A stretch of DNA of 20,362 nucleotides, from NCBI GenBank assembly GCA_017475805.1, contig JAFVEW010000033.1, forward strand, positions 1-20,362, written 5' to 3'. This document shows positions 6,834 to 14,256 of this stretch, in pieces. Position 1 is the first letter of the stretch; each line of letters opens with the position of its first letter. The stretch is from Synergistaceae bacterium. GTDB taxonomy: Bacteria > Synergistota > Synergistia > Synergistales > Aminobacteriaceae. The notes beneath the pieces are model-generated. The model saw only the letters and a list, made by a program, of their open reading frames with translations, was not told the DNA's origin and searched no databases. Made by a program: the position numbers and the translations under genes.

Positions 6834-7586
6834 TTATCGAATTTCTAAAACCTTCAGCCAAACAGCGTATTTGCCTGACAGTAATACCTCTTCTCTGGCT
6901 TTATCAGGATTACTTTCGATCATTGCAAGTCTGTTCCAAGGATCTCCGACATCAGTAAATAACAAATATGGAGGGTTTTCGCTATTCATTCCCAAGGTTT
7001 TGGCACGAAGTTTTATTTTCTCACATACTTTGTCTTCATCCTCTTTGAAAGCGTAGCCAACGTACCAAACTGTTTCAAGCTTGTCTTGTTTGTTATTTTC
7101 AGGCGTGCCGGCATCGTAAAGGCCATAAGAACCTCGATGTAAGTTTGTGGCTACATTTTTACCTCCTGCTGCACCTGTTTCATTGATTAATATTCTAGGG
7201 TTATCGGGGTCATCGCTGAAATATTTATATATGTCAAGAGTAGTGCCGGAACAATGCTGCACAGGATACGGAGTGTTATCAATCATTACTCGCCCTGCTA
7301 TGATTTCCATACCATTACCATCACTACCAGTACCTGTTCTATTAACCTGGTATGTAGATTTATTGCTCCAACTTGTTTCCATTACGATTTTGTCTCGATT
7401 ATCGATATACCAAGCACTCACTGCCGCTTTAACGTTTTCAAGATTGCTGATAATTTTTGCGGCCTTTGCTGAAGTCGCAGCTTCATCGCTTGACATCATC
7501 ATCATGCCGGCAAGCACAGCGATTATAAGGATGACGATTAATAACTCTACTAATGTAAACCCCTTGTGATTAAAATTTTTTTTCAT
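6834..7586 (-). CDS. Type IV pilin-like protein, copy B (largest)
   Basis: The product has 250 residues. Leader MKKNFNHKG is followed by FTLVELLIVILIIAVLAG, a canonical prepilin site with Gly before the cleavage and Glu at +5. Then come SAKAAKIISNLENVKAAV and AWYIDNRDKIV, and a central insert (about residues 75-150) that is longer than in the other copies. TVWYVGYAFKEDEDKV, a charged helix (KIKLRAKTLG) and a C-terminal KYAVWLKVLEIR strand follow. The last features recur in the copies at 4776, 7599 and 8254. Strong SD AGGAGG overlaps the stop of the preceding copy (12-bp gap), so it is in an operon with copies C and D. A toxin-antitoxin pair follows after 37 bp. The role is inferred as a minor pilin or pseudopilin. 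Confidence 0.87.
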   Translation of the reverse strand: MKKNFNHKGFTLVELLIVILIIAVLAGMMMMSSDEAATSAKAAKIISNLENVKAAVSAWYIDNRDKIVMETSWSNKSTYQVNRTGTGSDGNGMEIIAGRVMIDNTPYPVQHCSGTTLDIYKYFSDDPDNPRILINETGAAGGKNVATNLHRGSYGLYDAGTPENNKQDKLETVWYVGYAFKEDEDKVCEKIKLRAKTLGMNSENPPYLLFTDVGDPWNRLAMIESNPDKAREEVLLSGKYAVWLKVLEIR

Positions 7587-7598
7587 TAAATTTGCCTC

Positions 7599-8231
7599 CT
7601 ATTCTTCTTTCTGTTCTTCCAACTCCAATACCTTCATCCAAACAATTTTTCCGCCGTCATATGGCTTTATTTTTACTTTTTGGGGAGCTCTGTCGTCCGC
7701 TGTTTTCTTACCCGTAGTTCCTTGACTTGCAAGAAGATTGAGCGACGTTGCTTTTGCTGCTAATTTTTCACCAACGCCAGAAGTCAATTCCGAGTCTGTT
7801 AAAGCATAGCCTACAAACCACGTTTTTCTACCATTTGATTGGCCGCTGTCTTCAAATCTGTAAGTTCCGGGCGTAGCTTCAGATGAATAATTTTTCTTGT
7901 CAATTTTATATTTAGAAGCAGGATCAATATATTTCGTTACTAACTCAGATTTGTTTTGCATTAAAACTCCTAAATTACTAACCCCTTGTATTTTGTTACT
8001 GTCTATTCTAAATTCGTTCCCTGATTTTATAATTTTATCGTGATTGTCGGCATACCAGTGTACGAGAGCAGTTTTGAATGCAGTTAAACCGGAAATAATA
8101 TTCGAGGCTTTCGCTGTACTTACTGACTGAGAGCCTGAAAGCATCAACGTAGAGGACAGCACACCTATCACTACAAGGACGATTAATAATTCAAAGAACG
8201 TGAAGCCTTTAAGACTAAATTTTAATTTCAT
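7599..8231 (-). CDS. Type IV pilin-like protein, copy C
   Basis: The product has 210 residues. Leader MKLKFSLKG precedes FTFFELLIVLVVIGVLSS; the usual FTLVE is changed to FTFFE but Glu at +5 is kept. Shared landmarks are TAKASNIISGLTAFKTALVH, WYADNHDKII, KTWFVGYALTDSEL, EKLAAKATSLNLL and a C-terminal GGKIVWMKVLELE, followed by a charged tail (EQKEE). It lies 22 bp after copy D and 12 bp before copy B. The SD is weak (AAGAAAG). It most resembles copies B and D in the C-terminal strand and looks like an old tandem duplicate. Confidence 0.86.
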   Translation of the reverse strand: MKLKFSLKGFTFFELLIVLVVIGVLSSTLMLSGSQSVSTAKASNIISGLTAFKTALVHWYADNHDKIIKSGNEFRIDSNKIQGVSNLGVLMQNKSELVTKYIDPASKYKIDKKNYSSEATPGTYRFEDSGQSNGRKTWFVGYALTDSELTSGVGEKLAAKATSLNLLASQGTTGKKTADDRAPQKVKIKPYDGGKIVWMKVLELEEQKEE

Positions 8232-8253
8232 GAATATATGACTTTCTTAATTT

Positions 8254-8820
8254 TTAATCTAACGTTAAAATCAACATGTCAACATATTTCTGATCTTTGT
8301 AAACATTTTTGATTTGAGCATCATCAGTGAGATTTTTACTTCCAAACAATCCGACGCTTTTAGCCTTTGCCGCAAGTTTTTCTTTGAGTCTTACAGGCTT
8401 ATTGTCGAGATAATATGAAACGTACCAATATTTAGTTTTGCCTGTAGCTCTGATTATATAATAGTTGTCTGTATTATCAGAAACTTTAGTCCCTAATTTT
8501 ATGGAGTAATTATTATCAATATGTTTCAGAATTTCTTTTGCGCCTTTTGTTTTAATATATTCGCTAAAGCGAGTTATCTTTCCGTTGTCATCAATGCCAA
8601 ATTCTTCTTGAACACCAGCAGTCCCTTGTTTGATTTTATCATGATGTTCAATATACCATGCCACAGTAGCTTTTTTGAGCTGCACCATATCATTTATAAT
8701 TTTGGCAGCTTGCGCTGACGTTGCCGTTTCATTACTTGCGATCATCATCATAGCTGACAATACACCGATTACGACGATAACAATTAATAATTCGACGAGC
8801 GTGAAGCCTTTGCGTTTCAT
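8254..8820 (-). CDS. Type IV pilin-like protein, copy D (first of the tandem set)
   Basis: The product has 188 residues. It has the shortest leader, MKRKG, then FTLVELLIVIVVIGVLSA with the prepilin peptidase site and Glu at +5. Landmarks shared with the other copies are SAQAAKIINDMVQLKKATVA, WYIEHHDKI, YWYVSYYL, REK-type charged helix (RLKEKLAAKAKSVGLFG) and a terminal VDMLILTLD strand. SD GAGGG lies eight bases before the ATG, and a candidate promoter sits at 8861-8888, so this is probably the first gene of the run that continues to 3790. Confidence 0.87.
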   Translation of the reverse strand: MKRKGFTLVELLIVIVVIGVLSAMMMIASNETATSAQAAKIINDMVQLKKATVAWYIEHHDKIKQGTAGVQEEFGIDDNGKITRFSEYIKTKGAKEILKHIDNNYSIKLGTKVSDNTDNYYIIRATGKTKYWYVSYYLDNKPVRLKEKLAAKAKSVGLFGSKNLTDDAQIKNVYKDQKYVDMLILTLD

Positions 8821-8860
8821 AAAAATACCCTCTAACCTGTCTCTTTTTTTAATTTCAATA

Positions 8861-8888
8861 ATTATACATTCTTAATTAAAAACGTGAA
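8861..8888 (-). promoter_or_regulatory. Candidate promoter for the pilin run
   Basis: Minus strand: TTCACG (8888-8883), 16-base spacer, TATAAT (8866-8861). The -10 is perfect and the -35 matches four of six consensus positions. It lies 40-70 bases before the ATG of pilin copy D and just downstream of the oxidoreductase terminator. Confidence 0.55.
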
Positions 8889-8903
8889 CATAGAGACAAG
8901 ATT

Positions 8904-8940
8904 ATAAAAACACCGGGCATTTATTCGACTAAACACCCGG
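8904..8940 (-). terminator. Rho-independent terminator of the pyruvate:ferredoxin oxidoreductase gene
   Basis: On the minus strand CCGGGTGTTTA pairs with TAAATGCCCGG (11 pairs including tandem U·G/G·U wobbles; six-base loop GTCGAA), followed by TGTTTTTATAA. The wobble pairs exist only in the minus-strand RNA, which fixes the direction. It lies about 40 bp after the stop at 8980. Confidence 0.85.
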
Positions 8941-8979
8941 CGAAAAAATTTTTTTTACTTTATTTCTAATTTAGATAAG

Positions 8980-11900
8980 CTATTTCGCTTCAACAGGCGC
9001 GGCGGCCATTTCAGCGAGAGCTTTGTAAGTTTCGTAACGTTCTTTGGCTTCCTGAGCGTTTCTGTCGAATAACTCGTCGGCAATATCCGGGAACCCAAGT
9101 TTGAGCGATGAGTAGCGGACTTCGCCGAGTAAGAACTCTTTGTAGTCGCTCTTCGGTGCTTTGCTGTCGAGTACGAACGGATTCTTGCCCTGAGCGATTA
9201 AATCCGGGTTGTAGCGATAGAGATGCCAATAACCTGCTTCGACTGCTAACTTCGTGCGTTCCTGAGTCTTGCCCATGCCTGCTCTGATACCGTGGTTAAT
9301 ACAAGGAGCGTAAGCAATGATTAACGACGGGCCTTTGTGAGCTTCGGCTTCTTTAAGGGCTTTGAGAAGCTGATTCTTATCTGCTCCCATGCCGACCTGA
9401 GCAACGTAAACAGTTCCGTAAGTCATAGCCATGCGGCCAAGGTCTTTTTTGCGTGTTCTCTTGCCGCTTGCAGCAAACTGAGCGATAGCCGCTGTCGGTG
9501 TTGACTTCGATGACTGTCCGCCGGTGTTCGAGTAAACTTCTGTATCAAGAACGAGGACGTTTACATCTTCGCCGCTTCCAAGAACGTGATCAAGTCCGCC
9601 GTAGCCGATGTCATAGCCCCAGCCGTCGCCGCCGATGATCCATACGGATTTTTTGACGAGATAGTCATGATACGTGCAGAGTGTGCAAAATTCTTTCATT
9701 GCAGCGTCGCTTAATGTCGGATGAGAATGTTCTTCGCAGCCGCAGTCGCAGAAAATCTTTTCGAGTAATTCTTCGACCTTCGCAGCAGCCGCTACTGAAG
9801 CCTCGCCGTCAAGGTGAGCATCGAGCCATTCCTGAAGGACTGCTTTATCTTCTGCCGGAATTTCGTCCATAGCGATTAAATTCTTCGCCGCTGTCGTTAA
9901 GTAATTGACCATGACGTTTACAGAAAGTTTCATGCCCATTCCGTATTCAGCAGCATCCTCAAATAATGAGTTGCCCCAAGCCGGTCCGTGTCCGTTGGCG
10001 TCAACGGTGTAAGGCATTGACGGAGCAGAACCGCCCCAAATTGACGAACAGCCCGTTGCGTTGGCGATAATCATTCTCGGCCCAAAGAGCTGTGTGATTA
10101 ACTTCGCGTAAGGTGTTTCGCCGCAGCCTGCGCAAGCTCCGCTGAACTCGAATAAAGGTCTCTGGAACTGTGAACCCTGAACGGTGAACTTGTCGCCAGC
10201 ATCGGACTTGTCAGCAACTTCTTCAACTGCGAATGTCCAGTTGTCGATCTGATCAGTCTGTGAAGCTGTCGGTTTCATTTCGAGAGCCTTGACCGGGCAG
10301 ATGTCAGCGCAGTTTCCGCAGCCTAAGCAGTCAAGAGTGTCAACCTGCATCTTATATTTATAGCCTTTAGCCTTGAGTGCCGGAGCTTTTCCGTCAACTG
10401 CACCAAAGTTTGCAGGAGCAGCGGCCTGTTCGTCAGCGTCAAGTAAGAACGGTCTAATAGCAGCGTGCGGGCATACCATTGAGCACTGGTTGCACTGGAT
10501 ACACTTTGCTGAGTTCCATTCAGGGACCATAACGGCGACTCCGCGTTTCTCAAATTTCGCTGTGCCTGCCGGGAAGTGTCCGTCTGCGTATTCGCCTTCA
10601 AACGCGCTTGAAGGAAGTGTGTTGCCTTTCTGAGCGTTGATTGTTTCGACCTGATAGCTGATAAATTCAGGAACATACGAAGGCATACCGGGTTTAACTC
10701 TTGCTTTGTCTTCAGCTGTTGCCCATTCTGCCGGGACTGTGATTTCTTTAAGTCCTGCAAGTCCTGCATCAACGGCGGCGTAGTTCATGTTGACGACTTT
10801 TTCGCCTTTGCGGCCGTATGAATGAACGATAGCGTCTTTCATGTATTTAACGGCGTCATCGATCGGAATAACGTTAGCAAGTTTGAAGAATGCAGACTGC
10901 ATGATCGTGTTCGTTCTGTTGCCGAGTCCGATCTTCTGAGCTTCGTCAACGGCGTTGATGATATAGAACTTGCATTTAAGAGTTGCTAATTTTCTCTTAA
11001 GGCTTGCCGGTAAATGCTCCTCAAGAGCGGCCATATCTGTCCACTGAGTATTAAGAAGGAACGTTCCGCCCTCTTTCATTCCCTGAAGAAGGTCATACTG
11101 ATTGACGTATTCCTGTTTATGGCATGCGATGAAGTCAGCGTGGTCGATTAAATATGTTGATTTAATCGGATATTTGCCGAAACGTAAGTGGGACATTGTG
11201 ATACCGCCGGACTTCTTCGAGTCATAATCGAAATAGCCCTGAGCGTACATGTCTGTATGGTCGCCGATGATTTTGATTGAGTTCTTGTTCGCGCCGACTG
11301 TACCGTCTGAGCCGAGTCCCCAGAATTTGCAGCAGACTGTGCCTTCTGCGGCGGCGTTGATGTGTTCGGTCGGGATTAATGAGCTGTCGTTGACGTCATC
11401 AATAATTCCAAGTGTGAAGTTGTTGCGAGGCTCGAATAATTTAAGGTTGTCGAACGTTGCTTTAATATCGCTCGGCGTTGTGTCTTTTGAGCCAAGTCCA
11501 TAGCGTCCGCCGACGATCTTCGGAGCTTTCTTATTTTCAACGAATAATGAGCAGACGTCTTCATAAAGCGGGCCGCCAAGAGCTCCGACTTCTTTAACTC
11601 TGTCAAGAACTGCGATAGCTTTTACTGTTCTCGGTAAAGCTCTGAAGAAATATTTCGGTGAGAACGGTCTGTAAAGGTGAACTTCAACAACTCCGACTTT
11701 CTCGCCGCGTGCGTTGAGATAATCAACTGTTTCTTCGATTGCCTGACATACTGAACCCATAGCGATAATAACTCTGTCAGCGTCAGGAGCTCCGTAATAA
11801 TTGAACGGATGATATTCGCGTCCGCAGATGCCTTTGATGTCCTTCATGTATTTTGCTACGATGTCGGGAACTTTGTCATAGAAAGGCTGTGAGGCTTCTT

Positions 11901-12591
11901 TCGCCTGGAAGAAAATATCAGGGTTCTGAGCTGTGCCTTTTGTGAACGGCTTTTCAGGTCTCATTGAACGGTCTCTGAAAGCTGCGATTGCGTCATAGTC
12001 AACTAATTTTGCAAGGTCTGCATAGTCGAAGGCATCAACTTTCTGAATCTCGTGTGAAGTTCTGAAACCGTCAAAGAAATTTAATACAGGTACGCTTGAT
12101 TTAATAGCTGTTAAGTGAGCTACTGCCGCCATGTCGTGAGCTTCCTGAACTGAACCTCCGGCAATCATCGTGAAGCCTGTCATTCTTGTCGACATAACGT
12201 CGCTGTGGTCGCCGAAAATTGAAAGCGCGTGCATAGCTATAGCTCTTGCTGTTACGTGGAAAACACCCGGTAACAATTCGCCTGCGATCTTATACATGTT
12301 GGGGATCATCAATAAAAGTCCCTGCGATGCTGTGTAAGTGCTTGCGAGTGCTCCCGCTGATAACGCTCCGTGACAGGCTCCTGCTGCTCCTGCTTCGGAC
12401 TGCATTTCCGTAACTTTTACGGTATGACCGAAAATATTTTTGCGTCCGTGAGCTGCCCATTCGTCGATATGCTCAGGCATAGGCGATGAAGGCGTGATAG
12501 GATAAATCGTGGCCATTTCGGAAAAAGCGTACGCGACGTGAGCGACTGCTTCGTTACCGTCCATAGTTTTCCAGTTTCTTTTGAATGCCAT
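8980..12591 (-). CDS. nifJ: Pyruvate:ferredoxin (flavodoxin) oxidoreductase, single-chain
   Basis: The product has 1203 residues, the usual length of the fused homodimeric enzyme that converts pyruvate and CoA to acetyl-CoA and CO2 while reducing ferredoxin. Domains in order: N-terminal pyruvate-binding domain (YPITPSSPMPEHIDEW at 30-45, TASQGLLLMIPNMYKIAGEL near 87-106), CoA-binding/transketolase-like domain (about 260-390), and the EKR-type domain (FWGLGSDGTVGANKNSIK, 423-440). An 8Fe ferredoxin domain follows with cysteines 697, 700, 703, 707 and 755, 758, 761, 765. The TPP domain has the proximal cluster cysteines (GACAGCGETPY; C820, C823, C848) and GDGWGYDIGYGG plus NTGGQSS for Mg-TPP. 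All expected cluster ligands appear intact. It is cytoplasmic and central to anaerobic carbon and energy flow. SD GAGGGAGGG lies upstream. It is transcribed alone and divergently from the acyl-CoA ligase pair. Codon use is more GC-rich than its neighbours, as expected for a highly expressed gene. Confidence 0.97.
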   Translation of the reverse strand: MAFKRNWKTMDGNEAVAHVAYAFSEMATIYPITPSSPMPEHIDEWAAHGRKNIFGHTVKVTEMQSEAGAAGACHGALSAGALASTYTASQGLLLMIPNMYKIAGELLPGVFHVTARAIAMHALSIFGDHSDVMSTRMTGFTMIAGGSVQEAHDMAAVAHLTAIKSSVPVLNFFDGFRTSHEIQKVDAFDYADLAKLVDYDAIAAFRDRSMRPEKPFTKGTAQNPDIFFQAKEASQPFYDKVPDIVAKYMKDIKGICGREYHPFNYYGAPDADRVIIAMGSVCQAIEETVDYLNARGEKVGVVEVHLYRPFSPKYFFRALPRTVKAIAVLDRVKEVGALGGPLYEDVCSLFVENKKAPKIVGGRYGLGSKDTTPSDIKATFDNLKLFEPRNNFTLGIIDDVNDSSLIPTEHINAAAEGTVCCKFWGLGSDGTVGANKNSIKIIGDHTDMYAQGYFDYDSKKSGGITMSHLRFGKYPIKSTYLIDHADFIACHKQEYVNQYDLLQGMKEGGTFLLNTQWTDMAALEEHLPASLKRKLATLKCKFYIINAVDEAQKIGLGNRTNTIMQSAFFKLANVIPIDDAVKYMKDAIVHSYGRKGEKVVNMNYAAVDAGLAGLKEITVPAEWATAEDKARVKPGMPSYVPEFISYQVETINAQKGNTLPSSAFEGEYADGHFPAGTAKFEKRGVAVMVPEWNSAKCIQCNQCSMVCPHAAIRPFLLDADEQAAAPANFGAVDGKAPALKAKGYKYKMQVDTLDCLGCGNCADICPVKALEMKPTASQTDQIDNWTFAVEEVADKSDAGDKFTVQGSQFQRPLFEFSGACAGCGETPYAKLITQLFGPRMIIANATGCSSIWGGSAPSMPYTVDANGHGPAWGNSLFEDAAEYGMGMKLSVNVMVNYLTTAAKNLIAMDEIPAEDKAVLQEWLDAHLDGEASVAAAAKVEELLEKIFCDCGCEEHSHPTLSDAAMKEFCTLCTYHDYLVKKSVWIIGGDGWGYDIGYGGLDHVLGSGEDVNVLVLDTEVYSNTGGQSSKSTPTAAIAQFAASGKRTRKKDLGRMAMTYGTVYVAQVGMGADKNQLLKALKEAEAHKGPSLIIAYAPCINHGIRAGMGKTQERTKLAVEAGYWHLYRYNPDLIAQGKNPFVLDSKAPKSDYKEFLLGEVRYSSLKLGFPDIADELFDRNAQEAKERYETYKALAEMAAAPVEAK

Positions 12592-12740
12592 GAAAGAAAA
12601 ACCCTCCCTCTAAAATTAAAAAAAAACTTTTTATTGAAAAAATAGAATTTTATGTGTTGAGTATTCTACTACAAAAATCTTGAATAATAAAATAAAATAC
12701 ACGCAAGGATTTTTATTTTACGAGGAGGGGAAAAATTTTT
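12592..12740. promoter_or_regulatory. Divergent intergenic region between nifJ and the ligase pair
   Basis: 149 AT-rich bases that should hold promoters in both directions. On the minus strand a weak candidate for nifJ is TTGTAG (12674-12669), 16 bases, TAAAAT (12652-12647). On the plus strand TTGAGT begins near 12657, but no good -10 lies at 16-18 bases. The ligase SD GAGGAGGGG is very strong. I see no clear operator. Confidence 0.35.
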
Positions 12741-14246
12741 ATGCTTGCAAAAAAAATCGATGAATATATCTCTAAATATCCTGAAAAAAATTGCTGCTGG
12801 TTTCGCGGCTCGTGGTGGAGCGCGACTCGATTTAAGACTCTCGCTGACGAATGCGTAGAAGTTTTAAGAAAAGCAGGATTTTCTGAAGGTCAAAGGCTCG
12901 CTGTCTTAGTTCCAAACTCTCCGATGGCACTTGCTTTGATGTATGCGACTTGGAAACTCGGCGGCGTGTTTTGCCCTTTGAACGAAAAGACAGGAGAAAT
13001 TTCTCTATTAAAGACTCTGAATTTATTAAAGCCTTTTGCTGTAGCTTTGTCCGAAGGAGTTAAAAAAGAACTTGAAGATTCTCTAAAAAATTCCGGCTGG
13101 CATTGCTCAAGATTTAATTTTGAAAAAATTACAGGCTCTGAAAATTTCAGCGGCGTTTCTGCTCCCGTTGATGAGCTTGATAAAAAACTTGCCGTAATTT
13201 TCTCGACGTCAGGGACGACAGGCGACCCTAAGGCTGTGCCTTTGACTCACGAAAATATTTTCAGCAACGTCGAGGCATGTCTTAAACAATTAGTAGAATT
13301 AACGCCGGAAAATTCTTTGTTAAATGTCCTTCCGAATTTCCATGCGTTTGGCTTCACGGTCTGCTGCGTTCTGCCTTTTGTGCTCGGAGCGTCGCAAGTT
13401 CTCGTTGAAAATTTCATGCCGCCTTCAAACGTCATAAAAGCTCTCGAAGAAGCAAAGCCTGACGTTTTATTACTTGTTCCGACGATGTTTAATTTTGCTG
13501 CGTCGGTGCTTGAACGTCAGAATAAAAAATTAGACTTCATAAAAGTTTTAATTACCGGCGGAGATAAATATAACACTAAAATGGACGACAGAATAACAGC
13601 GGCTTTCGGCGTTCCTGTCATTGAAGGTTACGGGATCACAGAATGTTCGCCGGTCTTATCTGTCAATCCGAGACCTTCAGAAAGAAAATTAGGAACGGTC
13701 GGGCCGGCTTTACCGGGCTTTGAACTTCAATTGAGAAGCGAAGACGGCAAAATTTTAGAAATTCCGGGCGAAGGCGTTTTATGGACTAAAGGGCCTTCAG
13801 TAACTCCAGGCTATTATCATGCCGACGAATTAAACCGCGAGAGATTTCAGGACGGCTGGTTCAACACGGGCGACTATGTTCAGGTTGACGAAGACGGCTA
13901 TATAAAAATTCTTGACCGCGTTACGGATATTATCATCGTCGGAGGCTTCAACGTTTATCCGCAGGAAGTCGAAGCGATTTTAGCAGAACATCCGGCGGTT
14001 AATACAGCTGTAGTAGTCGGCTCGCCTAATGACATAAGCGGCGAAGTCCCGAAGGCTTTTATATTGAAAAATCAAAATGCCGAAGTCAGCGAGAGAGAAT
14101 TAATAAATTTCTGTAAGGAAAGACTCTCTCATTATAAAGTTCCAAGAGCGATTGAATTTGTTGACTCATTGCCGCTCTCAGCAACAGGAAAAATTTTAAG
14201 GCGCGTTTTGCGTCAGAAAGAACGCGAAAAGTCAGTTAGGAGTTAG
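12741..14246 (+). CDS. AMP-dependent acyl-CoA synthetase (ligase), tandem copy 1
   Basis: The product has 501 residues and belongs to the ANL (acyl/aryl-CoA ligase, NRPS adenylation, luciferase) superfamily. Motifs are the phosphate-binding loop STSGTTGDPK (155-164), GYGITECSP (296-304), WFNTGDYVQVDEDGYIKILDR (373-393, with the ATP-ribose Asp378), the hinge region IIVGGFNVYPQEVE, and the C-terminal catalytic Lys in ATGKILRR (Lys484). All catalytic residues are present. It should activate a carboxylic acid via acyl-AMP to acyl-CoA, or possibly to acyl-ACP; a medium or long fatty acid is the likeliest substrate, not proven. There is no signal or membrane segment. A close paralogue follows 10 bp downstream. 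Its last codons and TAG stop (14244-14246) lie inside a 7-bp repeat unit. Confidence 0.88.
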   Translation: MLAKKIDEYISKYPEKNCCWFRGSWWSATRFKTLADECVEVLRKAGFSEGQRLAVLVPNSPMALALMYATWKLGGVFCPLNEKTGEISLLKTLNLLKPFAVALSEGVKKELEDSLKNSGWHCSRFNFEKITGSENFSGVSAPVDELDKKLAVIFSTSGTTGDPKAVPLTHENIFSNVEACLKQLVELTPENSLLNVLPNFHAFGFTVCCVLPFVLGASQVLVENFMPPSNVIKALEEAKPDVLLLVPTMFNFAASVLERQNKKLDFIKVLITGGDKYNTKMDDRITAAFGVPVIEGYGITECSPVLSVNPRPSERKLGTVGPALPGFELQLRSEDGKILEIPGEGVLWTKGPSVTPGYYHADELNRERFQDGWFNTGDYVQVDEDGYIKILDRVTDIIIVGGFNVYPQEVEAILAEHPAVNTAVVVGSPNDISGEVPKAFILKNQNAEVSERELINFCKERLSHYKVPRAIEFVDSLPLSATGKILRRVLRQKEREKSVRS

Positions 14247-14248
14247 GG
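14235..14248. repeat. 7-bp repeat (two units) at the ligase 1 / ligase 2 junction
   Basis: Plus strand GTTAGGA GTTAGGG, the G-rich orientation of the heptamer found at 1109, 1537 and 5363. It encodes the terminal VRS and stop of ligase 1. Its AGGG lies eight bases before the ATG (14257) of ligase 2, where it can act as SD. Confidence 0.7.
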
Positions 14249-14256
14249 AATAAAGA

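Noticed and set aside
7147..7569. 140-codon plus-strand frame opposite pilin copy B
   Set aside because: It is antisense to a gene with clear prepilin and paralogue motifs; its composition is what reverse translation of that gene would give.
9681..11606. Several 60-150-codon frames inside the oxidoreductase gene on both strands (for example 10323-10772 and 10373-10633)
   Set aside because: They lie within an intact 1203-residue gene with every expected motif, have no SD, and reflect its higher GC content.
1109..14248. Heptad arrays considered as CRISPR repeats or insertion-sequence ends
   Set aside because: The unit is 7 bp, tandem and without spacers, with no cas or transposase gene and no target-site duplication.
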